A stretch of 64,000 bases of DNA. Origin: Pocillopora verrucosa. Lineage: Eukaryota; Cnidaria; Anthozoa; Scleractinia; Pocilloporidae. Within the stretch, counting starts at the first letter, position 1. The number at the start of each line of letters is the position of its first letter. The notes under the pieces were generated by a model. The model worked only from the letters and a program-made list of their open reading frames with translations, did no database searches and was not told the DNA's origin. Position numbers and translations under genes: made by a program. This document shows positions 47,857 through 58,960 of this stretch, piece after piece. The DNA is taken from contig NC_089322.1 of the NCBI RefSeq assembly GCF_036669915.1, positions 5,549,192 to 5,613,191 on the forward strand, written 5' to 3'.

Positions 47857-50800
47857 ATGGATGGTTTTCCAGAGAAAAAGGAACACCACAAGGAAAAGGG
47901 AACTCAAGTGAAAGATTATGTTGAAGATGATTCTGAAGAAGGGAAGCCTGTTTCAAGAAAACGAACCATTTTGCGGACCATCGCCATCTTTGCGGTTATA
48001 TCACTCGTGGTTTGTGGAGCCATACTCACAGCAACGTTGTCGACTCGGAAAGAGCAAGTTACTGAGCGCCTAGTGGAAGTCAACTTGGAACCAGGTGAAA
48101 CTCTGTTGTATCAAGTTGAGCAAGTCCTTGAAGTACGAAGTGGAGAGCTTCAGAAAGGTATTTGATCTCGCTACTGATTAAACATTAGTTGCATTCCTAC
48201 GTTTTTCCGCTTCATCGCTAAGTGAAAGAGACGATTTACTGCTTTAAAATTACCTTTTTGGTCTTGAAGGTCATTTTTTGGAGTAAAAATTATCTATTTG
48301 AGATGATATTAAGCCAGAAAGCATTTTAAAAAATGACTATGAAAGCGATCTTGGCGTTAACGAACACTATTTAAACAGTAGTGAAAATAGGGCCTGAAAA
48401 GAATTGATGTCAGAGCTTCAGAAAGGTATTTGCTCTCGCTACTAATTAAACATTAGTTGCATTCATATGTTGCCACGCTTCATCGCTAAGTGAGCGAGAC
48501 GATTTACTGCTTTAAAATTACCTTTTTGGTGTTGAAGGCCACTTTTTCGAGTAAAAATGATCTATTTAAGAGTAAATTAAGCCAGAATGCATTTTAAAAA
48601 AAAATGACTATGAAAGCGATCTTGGCAGTAACAAACACTAAATAAACAGCAGTCAAAATAGGGCCTGAAAAGAATAGATGATTTTCATATATTCAGAGTC
48701 AGAGAATGCATTTTGTTCCGCGGTTCCAGACAAATTTGACAATTTACAAGATAGGATCAGTGGAAAGTTTTTAGTTAAGAAACATTACAGGTAGGCGATT
48801 GAAATGGAGATCATTGAAAAAATGTCAAAGCTGCACGAAAATGAAAAAACCGAGTCGTAAATAAATAAAATCTTAGGGAAAGAATGGAATTGGCCATTGC
48901 ATATGCAAAACATACCAGGTCGTGCAAAAACAGAACGCGATCGCCCGCTCAGGTGTCCCGTTACAATATCTTTATTTTGCATGGTTTGTTTCATCTTTTA
49001 AGAGGCGAATTTGTTATTGCGCGGTTAATACCAACATCAGAATTTGCCTGATATATTCTTAGTGATTAGCATATGAATGGTTCAGTGAATTATATCAGTG
49101 TTTAGGCGCCTACATCATCCAAATGTTTGGCCTTATGATTTTTTAAAATTCAATTAATCGTTAGGACGTTACACCCAGTATATCTTTAACAATTAGCCTG
49201 GATCTGAATGCATAGCGACATTTTGCTGCTCATCTTCAAATTGTAGGGGGATTATGGTCGTGTGACGTTAACTTTTACCTGAACCCTTCCCCCCCTCGAC
49301 AGGCTCTCAAATATTCTTATGATTCCCTTCCCCGTTGGTAGTCAATTTTCAACCCCCCCCCCCCTCCATTTTTATTCCGTTGACGAATTATTCCCGATTA
49401 TTTTAATGGTCACTGAACCCTTCGATATATTTCAAAAAAGTGTTGGCAAAGACACTCACTATCAAAATGTTAACACTGACGGTTTTGAATCCGCCTTTTT
49501 TCATACGGTTTTCTACCATGCAAGATCGAAGTCCTTCAAAGTATAATAATATTTGGTGTTATGATATTGAAGTTGTATATTCACTAAACTTGATTATTGT
49601 TTTATTTCCTTCTATATGCCAACCAAAATTAAACTTAACGAAGATTGTTTCCTGGCCAATATTTTTTCATGATAGCAGATTTTATCATTTTTCAGGAACA
49701 CTGAATACCATAGTTGCACTTCAAGTAATAAACAAGACTTCAGAAGAGTATTGGTTCATTTTTAAGATCATCAGCATTAATGCTGAAGGAGAAAACTTGG
49801 AAAAAATCGGTAACGTGACCCGAGGAAGATCGTTATATTTTCTGGTTAGGGTCGAGCGAACTTCAAGGTAAGTAAAACCATAGTCCTGAAACTTGACATT
49901 GACTTGGCAGAATTTATCTTGTCCGTCACGTCGGGATTACCATAGAGTAATTAGGCATAATAAGTCCGCCTGATAGTGTTTTTTTCATAAATGTTATAGT
50001 CGACTTTCACTTTTGTTTAACTTCGTTTCTCTTTGTCATATGCAACTGTTATTAAGCCTTTTCTACATCTTAAACCACATCCCCTTAGATTCGGATATTA
50101 GTAATTAATTTTCAGGCTGAGATCTCAGGTAAGTTTCAGCTCAATAAGAGAACAGTGGACGAGATTTTCTCAAGAACTCCTTCCAATGCTGCAATCTTTG
50201 TTTCTAATTTCTATCAACAGTTGGCTTTTGAGTCCTCTGGAGTTAGCAGGATAAGTAGCTATACTCTTTTAAAACATGAACTTCCCAATTCCCCATCCCT
50301 CCCTTTACTTTTTTTGCTGGCCATATTTATATTCCATAATTTTAACTCGTCTGAAAATTGATTAGATCCCTGAAATGTCACTTGTTGTATCATGCCAGTT
50401 GCTTATTGGGATGTTTTCCTTAGGTCTGACTGTTTTTTCAACAGGTCTGAGGTAAAGAAAACGTCAAAATCCACCAAAGAAGATGAGTCCCTTGAATTAT
50501 ACGGAAACCCAGAGTCCGACGAGGGGTTAACACGCTATGCCCGAGCCATACTTACCCAGCTTCTCCCAACCGTTGAGCGCAACCTTTACGAATTTGTAGA
50601 CGGACAGAAACCAGACCCAAATTCCGAGCCAAAGCCTGAAAAATCTTCCATGTTTCCCGGAATTGTGAAGATGCACAGAGCAGCAAACACATCGCAAAAT
50701 GACAAACTTTTTATTAAAAACAAATTCAATCGGTCGGATGTCACTAATATGACATCTGACATCGACTTGGACTTGTCATATGCTGATTCATCCGTTCTTA

Positions 50801-53367
50801 ATAAGAGCAATGGCGTGTTAACTAAAGGTGAGGTCCATTTAACTGAACAATTAAATTTCGGAGAGCCAGTTCAGTTTAAGAAAGGATCCACAGCCAACAT
50901 GCTGAACGTTTCTTTTACGAGTAAGGTTACTCTTCTTGATGATGAGAAGTATCGGAAAAGCTATCTTGAAGACGAGGAACTAGCAGAGGTTGATGTTCGT
51001 GACTTCGTCAAACTCATTGCACCAAAATCTGACCAAAAATTCAGAGTGAAAACCTCTGAGAGAGAGGCTCTGAACGAGACTTCGGTTGATTCAAACGAAA
51101 TGAACAGCACGTACGCTGACGAAGATGAGCGAGAGACAAACTACACAACAGCAGCGCACGACTCAAGACACCAGCGAAGTCGCAGACAAAACTTTGTTCA
51201 AAAATTCCTTAATGCTCCTCGAAAGATTCCGTTCACACTCTTTGAGAAAAAAATTATAGGCATAGATATGAAAGTGAAAACCACTGTTCGAATTGAATCA
51301 ATTAAAAAGCTAGTCAACCTGAAGCTTGAAAAGACCGAGGTGTATTTAACTCTGCAGTTTGGAGCCAGTGTAACAGTGCCACTTCTCCGAAAACCCATTG
51401 ACACCACCAAGAAAGAAACAAAGAAGATAAATGGACTAAACGTCGAAGTTGTAAGTGCTTGAATTTAAAATGTCGATGTTAGATCGGGCCTCTATTTCGG
51501 CAGGTTTTTTCGGGGAGCAAACTCACGGTTTGCGAAAAACAAGGTTGATAAAACCACTGGCATGGAAGAAAGTAAATTGCACCATTGGCTCGTGTGCCTT
51601 CATTTACGTGTATTAGATTTTTAGTTTTATTTATTTCAATATAATGCAGTAATGACTGCTTTTAAACAGTTCTACGATAACAGGATGATATTGAAACCTT
51701 TAGCCTCACATAATTTAGAGGTAAAAATTGCTTGTTAGGGAGGTAGACGACGACCGCGACCGAATTATAAACTTAGGCTTTCTGCGCAGGAGGCCTAAGT
51801 AATGACCGCACTGTTTGAAAACGTTTACGTACATGTAATGCAATTTATTCTTTTTTTTTTTCACTTTTCTACAGAGCCACAGTATTCCGATATTTTGGGT
51901 CGTCAGTCTTGATGTGGATTTTATTATTAAGACACCTTTTAGTATCTCAGTGGACCCAGGCTCACTCTCACCATCCCGGTTAAGCGTAACGGTGAGTAGA
52001 TATAACTGAATTGATGGTTAACATGTACTGTAAACAATGATTGACATATCTGGGTGCATTGTGTGTTTAATCATCAAATAAGGAATTTTTCTGTTACTCT
52101 GATATGCAACGATGTTGTTGTTTTAGCATTAACTTTGTCGTAAGAGTATTTACATATATTTGCCGTTCAAACTGGAACACCATGATGTATGACACAGAGT
52201 CAAATAGGCAATGGTTCTTTTAACCTCATTTGGCAAGAAAAAAAATATGTGGAATGGTAAAAGAGTCTGGTTCTTGTTGTAAGGATTAGCTTCCGAGGAT
52301 AAGTTACGGCTTTTGGTCACCATTATGGAGAAGTACATCCTGATTTTCGTGCATGTTTGGGCTGAGAGCAGAAGTGTTGATATTCTTAACTTCTCCACAT
52401 CTTATTTCAATAAATACATCGTAGGCGAAGGTTTCAAAATAATACGTGCGGATATTTTGCGAATTGTACGGCGAATTTCCAAGTGCCATTGGGGTGAAGA
52501 GTAATACGAGCGATGAGCAAAATATCCGTTCATATTATATGCTAATCCAAAGAACAAGGAATTCATTATTCCATTGTTATTTCATTGTCTAGTATTTTGG
52601 GTTTTGATTTCTTAAATGCATCAGCACTATATCGATTCAATAAGGCGTATAAGAAAGACGAAACAACACAAACGAAAGCGCTCTTCATGACCAATAAAAA
52701 AATCTACGCACTTTAAAGATCAATTCTCAAAAGGTCAAGCCTCAAAAAAAAGAAAAAAACCAAAAAAATCTGAGTGTGAATCGTTCGTTCGTTCGTTCGC
52801 TTTCCATCCTATTTTTTGACATGTTATACAGTATAATAATGTGGCATAATTTTCGGGTTCCGTTGTCCTTATAACGGGTAAAATGGCTCACTTGATGAAT
52901 AATAAATCGCTCTCTCTGTCAGCAATAGCTTCGATGATGCAAGAGACGGTTAAAGACTGATGGATTTCATGAAATCATACAAATATGTAAATGAATTAAT
53001 AAAATATAACCCCTATATGTCATTTCAGGTAACACCCTATGCATCAGTAACAGCCACTTTGCAAGGATCTGTATCCGTATGGCTTATAAGGGCTGGGGTG
53101 TACGGCGACGGACACTTGATAAGAGGAGGTCTTCCAATCAGCGTGTCGTATGATGAAAATCGCCCTTCCCACAAGGATGTCTGCGTGGATATTTCAGCTG
53201 ACTTACGGATCCTTGAACTGGAAGCCGGTGTCTTCTACCAATGGAAGTCATGTTGGTGGGACTGGTGGAGGCTTAGATGCAAGTGGGGTACTCGACGCAC
53301 CTTGTACAGTTTTGGCCGATGGTCTGCCTACAGTTTGAGGCGAAATATGATTTATAAATGTTTCTGA
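47857..53367 (+). CDS. Unrecognised membrane-anchored, furin-site protein, array copy B
   Basis: Five exons: 47857-48157, 49696-49867, 50445-51450, 51875-51991, 53029-53367; 644 residues. Splice sites and phases are the same as copy A, and residues are nearly the same throughout. It has one extra codon in exon 3 (ADEDERE against ADDERE). It keeps the membrane segment (IFAVISLVVCGAILTATL), the RSRR site before QNFVQKFL, and the Trp-rich end. Changes include a cysteine in the membrane segment. Exon 3 has a second possible acceptor 21 bp upstream. Intron 1 repeats the exon 1 donor. Function unknown; likely secretory pathway and cell surface. Confidence 0.85.
48145..48680 (+). repeat. 268-bp tandem duplication covering the exon 1 donor of copy B
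   Basis: The block starting gagcttcagaaaggtatttg occurs at 48145 (end of exon 1) and again at 48413, and the following 260 bases are also repeated (ending gggcctgaaaagaat). A second copy of the exon 1 end plus donor therefore sits inside intron 1. Copy A has only one. Confidence 0.8.
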
Positions 53368-53926
53368 TACTATTTTCCAGGGCGGTCCAAGTGCTGTGAA
53401 CTGTTTAGTTTTCAAGAACTTTTCAATTGAGTGTCGGCTCTTCAGGGTATTTTTATTTCTTCTGATTGGCTTTTGTAACTATCCAGTAGTTCTGGTTTTA
53501 CGACACTCAGTCGGCTTTAATAAGAGTTAGTATCTCCCGGTGTTTTTTTTCAAGATGTCGTTTATTTTTCGGATTTGATTAAACTTACAGTCGAAGTACC
53601 TTTGATTAGAGAGGGCATGTGTGAATTCTATTTATGGTTTCAAGTCCAACATTGTGGTCGTATGATCGTTATTTCCTAGATCATTTCTACGCGAGATCGA
53701 AGCGATTTTTTTTCATCCATTCTGCATTAACAGTGTCAGCGATCGGAAAATCCAAACATATCAGCAATTAAGGTATCTAGGTCGTCAATGATTGTACAAA
53801 GCTCTGGTACCATTCTGTTATCAAAGGGCAGGAAGGGAGAAGATGAAGCTTATGACGTCACAAGTCACTTGCATTAACCAATGCTTGTCGACCGGTGATT
53901 GATGGCTCTTCATCAGATTAGTTGGA

Positions 53927-54140
53927 TTAACCCTTTACACCCTAACATCAGTATGCATATTCTCCATACTGTTCTCTATAGATTCACTAAGGTGCTGACA
54001 AGGATAATTTTTTTTTACATTTAATAGATTCTTTATTTGGTGATCATTTCCTTTATCCTTTTGACCTTAATGAGTGATCCAGGAGTGACGTTGAAAGAAG
54101 AAATTAGCCGCTGGTCACTCTTAGAGTTTAAAGGGATTAA
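53927..54140 (+). mobile_element. TTAA-flanked MITE, family M1, 3' of copy B
   Basis: Orthologous in position to the copy at 42627, with the same flanks (cagattagttgga on the left, gaatatcccatgtagtttcg on the right). Begins TTAACCCTTTACACCCTAAC. Confidence 0.8.
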
Positions 54141-54779
54141 AGAATATCCCATGTAGTTTCGTAACTGTTCGTCTCAGCATTGAGATGATTTATGTCCTCA
54201 GTACTTCTCCAAATTGATTAAAAAGCCAAGCAAATTAGGTAAATCATTTAACTTGGGCAAAAAAAGAAAAAATCTTACTGTTTTGGCAGCTTAAAATCTT
54301 TCATCGTCATTTTGTGCGTTGTGATGGAGTCGGAAACCGACACGATGAACGACAAAACGAAATTGCCCGTCTAAAAAATGTAATGCTCCTTCTCGTTTGG
54401 TTAGGATAGCTGTAAAAGTTCCAATCATACCATGGATAACTAGTGTGTATAGTAATGGACTGTCTATATAACCAGAGTGTTTCGTGTGCAAGAACAATAA
54501 ACTACTGTTAAAACGCAAGCTTTGCATTAATAACTTCACGTTTTTCGATGTTGTGACTAAAAATTAATGTCACAGTGGGAACCTTACATTATGTGCATTT
54601 TGTTGTCTCATAAAAATGTTTTTCGTTGGCTAAACTAAATTGAATTGAAATTGTTAATCAAATGAACCTCAAATAAAACGATGAAGCTGATCTTGAAAAG
54701 CTTGATTCGTTTCAGAGCAACAAGCATAGCAACAAATTCAATTTCCTTTTTGGCAGTCACCGCAAAAGTAAGCTAGCAA

Positions 54780-55170
54780 GGCAAGTGAAATAAAAATGGA
54801 AAAGAGACGTTTTGTTTCAAGACCTTGTGTGATTCCCACCTGGCTAATGTGCGAAGACTTGTCATTGGCTAATTCTTCTGTTATCAATAAGGGCAATGGA
54901 TCAGTCACCAGGGGCCTGGTCCATTTGACTGAACAATGGAATTTCGGAGAGCCAATTCAACTCAATAATGGTACTGTAGCTTACAAGATGAGCGTTACAT
55001 CCACAAGGAATTATCAACGTTAACTGAACTGGTTTCGTGAAACTCATCGCCCAAAATATGACCAATAATTCTGTATAAAAAATTTCCGAGTGAGAGGCTT
55101 AAAAGTGAACCTTCCGATATAGTTCTATAAAGTGGAGCTTGACAAGACTGAGTTTGATTTAACTCTTCAT
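54780..55170 (+). pseudogene. Relic of the diverged subfamily (relic 2)
   Basis: Encodes SSVINKGNGSVTRGLVHL, then TEQWNFGEPIQLNNG and AYKMSVTS, in an open stretch from 54796. It then degenerates and picks up again at KVELDKTEFDLTLH near 55120-55170. Equivalent to relic 1 in sequence and in its position relative to the 3' flank, so it was copied with the B unit. The 55171-55850 stretch that follows shows no gene. Confidence 0.7.
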
Positions 55171-55854
55171 CTCCATGTCCATCTCCTGTTTGAGTTCTGT
55201 TTGTCCTCCTCCTGAAATCCATCTTGCTCAGCTATATACAAAGGTGTTACTTGAACTTCAGGTCTTGGATTTCCTTCCACAATTGTTGTTGTCTGTTTTT
55301 TTCAGGACAAAGGGAATTTGTCCTGCGTGGACTGTGCGACTGAGGGAAAGTTGCCATGTGGGGCTTCCTGTGAAATATCTAAAAAGAGATATTTGGGATT
55401 TAGAAAAACAAAACAGTAAAAAATCCAGACAATCCAAAACAGTAACAAAGTATGATATGATGTTATTACATATCATGATATATATGACATTTTCAGTTAA
55501 CTTTGAGATAGAAGTATATACAATATGGTTGGTACAGGCATAGGTTTCTGAAATTCACTGACAATTCACTTGCTCGAGGTTGTAAACTTTAGAATGTTCT
55601 GTGTGATTTAGATCAGGGAAGGGATCTTTTTTCGGGATATTTCTTTCCGGGATATTTTTTGCGGGGCTGGGTGTGGGTGTATTAACCAAGTAGGGGACTT
55701 ATGTCCTATTGTTATGCACCTGTACTTGTACTTGTGCGAATCCATTAAATAAAATAAACAAATAAGGTAAGCTAGGTGACCCTGGAGAGCATAAAATAAA
55801 AAGAAGACAATCATATAGAGAGCAACGTGATTTGTCATCAGATGTAGAAGTTAT

Positions 55855-57570
55855 ATTCAGAAAAACATTCACCACAATTGTTTTAGAGAGGAATCAACTT
55901 CACATTCTGACCGACGGTGGGTCGTATTGCAATATCAAACGCTTTGTCTAAAATAAGCATTCTTTTTCTGATTCCTTTTTTTTATAAAAGCCTTTTATAA
56001 ATCGTAACGAACATCATTTTAGATTCGGATATCAGTTCTTAATTTTCACGTAGAGATCTCGGGTAAGTTTCAGCTCAATTATAGAACAGTGGACGAGATT
56101 TTCTCAAGAACTCCTTCCAATGCTGCAATCTTTGTTTCTAATTTCTATCAACAGATGGCTTTTGAGTCCTCTGGGACTAGCAGGATAAGTAGCTATACTT
56201 ATTTTTTTTAGTCATATTTATATTCCACAGTTTTAACTGGTCTGAAAATTGATTAGATCCCTGAAATGTCACTTCTTGAACACAATATCAAGCTAATTGC
56301 TCATTGGGATTTTTTTGCTAGGTCTGACTGTTTTTTTCATGCAGGTCCGACGTAAAGAAAACGTCGAAATCCACCAAAGATGACGAGTCCTTTGAATTAT
56401 ACGGAAACCAGAAGTTCGACGCAAAGTTAGCTCGTTATGCTCGAGCCATAATTACACAGTGTCTCCCAACTGTTGAGTGCAATCTTTACGAACGTGTAGA
56501 CGGAGAGAAACCAGATCCAAGTTCTGAGCCAAAACCTGAAAAATCTTCCATGTTTCCCGGTATTGTGAATATGCACAGAGAAGCAAACACATCGGAAAAT
56601 GACTAACGTTTCATTAAAAACAAATTCAGTCGGTCGGATGTCACCAATATGACATCTGACGTTGACTTGGACATGTCATATGCAGATTCGTCGGTTCTTA
56701 ATAAGAGCAACGGCGTGGTAACAAAAGGTGAAGTCCACTCAACTGAACAACTAAATTTCGGAGAGCCAGTTCAGTTTAAGAAAGGATCTACAGCCAGCAT
56801 AATGAAGGTTTCTTTCACTAGTAAGGTTACTCTTCTTGATGATGAGAAATCTCGGAAAAGCTATCTTGAAGACGAGGAACTAGCAGATGTTGATGTTTGT
56901 AAAACTCTTTAGGCCAAAATCTGACCAAACATTCAAGGTAAAAACCTCTGAGCCTTCGGCTGAAATAAACGAAATGAACAGCACGTCTGCTGACAAAGAT
57001 GAACAAGAGGCAAACTTAACACAGCATCTCACGACTCAAGACACCGAAGTCGCAGACAAAGCTGTTTTCCACAAATCATTGATGCTTCTCGAACGATAAA
57101 GTTTAAGCCACCATTCACATCGATTCAAAAGTTCCACAATGTGGAGCTTGACAAGATTGAGTCGGATTTAACTCTGCAGTTGGGATCCAGGTCAAGAGTG
57201 GAACTTCTCTGACACTCCGTTGATACCACTAAGAGGGAAACAAAGACGATATTCGGAACGAACATGAAAGTTGTAAGTGCTTGAATTAAAAATATTGATG
57301 TAAGATCGGGCCTCCATTTCTGATGTAATACAAACCAGACACACAGCATATGGAATCAATCTGTTAAGTATACCACAGCATTGGTTAAAAATTTTGATTC
57401 ATTTTAAGTAACCTCATTGTTTGTGAAAATTAGTTTAACGCAATTTGCTGTTTTGTTTCCTTTTCTACAGGGCTATAGTATTCCAATACTTTGGGTGGTC
57501 ACCCTAGATCTAGAATTTCTTCTTAGGACACCAGCTAGTATCGTGGTGAACCGTATGTACGACAACTATC
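55855..57570 (+). pseudogene. Dead third unit of the array (unit C): intron 2, exon 3 and exon 4
   Basis: Intron 2 sequence like that of copy A (ctgaccgacggtgggtcgta) is followed by exon 3 at 56345-57272. It is disrupted by an in-frame TAA at 56604-56606, a frameshift ending in TAG near 56910, and later stops. Exon 4 starts at 57471 (GYSIPILWVVTLDLEF) and is cut off by the hairpin insertion at 57579. Exons 1, 2 and 5 are absent, and exon 4 runs straight into 3' flank sequence. C is more diverged from A and B than they are from each other. Confidence 0.85.
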
Positions 57571-57578
57571 AAGGTATC

Positions 57579-57822
57579 GGATCATGTGTACTATAGGTGG
57601 CCTCGGTCGACATATCGGCCGATACATCGGCCGACATATCAGTCGACTATCGACCGACTATTGGTCGACTATCGGTCGACAGTCGACCGACTATCGGTCG
57701 ATAGTCGACTGATAGTCGATTGCCGACCTATAGTCGACCGATAGTCGACCGATAGTCGACCGATATATCGGTCGATTGTCGGCCTATATGTCGACCGAGG
57801 CCACCTATAGTACACATGATCC
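57579..57822. mobile_element. 244-bp palindromic hairpin element with 8-bp target duplication
   Basis: Perfect 37-bp terminal inverted repeats (57579-57615 and 57786-57822; ggatcatgtgtactatagg outermost). The interior is made of variants of tcgaccgatag on both strands, so the whole can fold on itself. Flanked by aaggtatc at 57571-57578 and 57823-57830. The matching sites 3' of A (42470-42477) and B (53770-53777) hold one aaggtatc and no insert. An 8-bp duplication suggests a hAT-type transposase. Confidence 0.9.
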
Positions 57823-57830
57823 AAGGTATC

Positions 57831-58960
57831 TAGGTCGTCAATGATTGTACCACTTTACTCTGATGACAAGCGGCAGGAATGAAGTAGGTGGAGGATATGA
57901 GGTCTCAGGATTACTTGCATCAACTAATATCCCACTTGCCTTCGTAACTATTCGTCTCTGTATTAAGATTGTTATGAGCTCAGTACGGCTCCAAATTGAT
58001 TCAAAAGCTAAGCAAACCAAATTAATCATTACCGTTTTGGCAGCTTAAAATATTTCATCGTCATTTGCGTTATGATGGAGTCAGAAACCGACACGATTAA
58101 CGATAAAACGAAATTGTCCGTCTAACAGAATGAGGTGTTCCCTCTCGCTTGGTTTGGATAGCTGTAAAAGTTCCAGTCATACCATGGATTACTAGTTTGT
58201 ATAGTAATTGTTATGGACTGTCTATATAACCAGGAAATTTAGTGTACAAGAACAATAAAACTATTGTTAGAACTCAAGCCTTGCATCAATAGCTAATCGT
58301 TTTGCGATTTTTTAACTTTAAATTACTGTCACATTGAGAACCTTACACATGGTACAATGGGGGGAGGGGGGTGGGCTGGAATTCAGTCCCTATTGATTTT
58401 TGTTGTTTATAGTGCTCTGTTAGATACAAAGTTCTGATAAAGATAATGCACGTTTTTGGTCCATAAACGAACCTTTTCAGCTTTCCATGCCCTTGTTAAA
58501 CAGTTACTTCCTTACATTTGCCATACATGACATGGCCAAAATTTGAGAAAAATTCAAAACTTGTATTACTCCCTCCCTCTTGTAAACTGGAGGATTAATT
58601 TAAAATTGGTCTTTGTTTTACTTTTCTTTACATTCCAAAATCAAATTATATGCTTCTTCCCATTTTGAAGGAAAACATGGACTCCTGATTGCATGCATTT
58701 GGCTTATTGAATTTTTTTTGTGGGCTGAACTAAATTAAATTGAAATTGATTATTCAAATGAACATCAATTAAAACAATGAAGTTGATCTTGAAAACTAAG
58801 CTTGAATCATTTCAACGCAACAAGCATAGCAATCAATTCCATTTCCTTTTTTGCGGTCACCGCAAAAGTAAGCTAGCAAGGCAAGTAAAATAAAGATGGA
58901 AAAGAGAGTCATTTTGTTTTAAGACCTTGTGTGATTCCCATCTGGCTACTGTGTATGGCT
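57831..58960 (+). repeat. 3' flank of unit C (third copy of the array flank)
   Basis: Parallels 42478-43830 and 53778-54850: taggtcgtcaatgattgta at the start, then the tttcatcgtcattt block, and near the end atagcaatcaattccatttcc and gtgtgattcccatctggctac. It lacks the M1 MITE present in the other two. Similarity ends near 58960. From there to 60880 I see no gene or repeat. Confidence 0.75.

Noticed and set aside
55175-55543. A 122-codon plus-strand frame
   Set aside because: No good start, no family resemblance, low-complexity composition, and it lies between relics.
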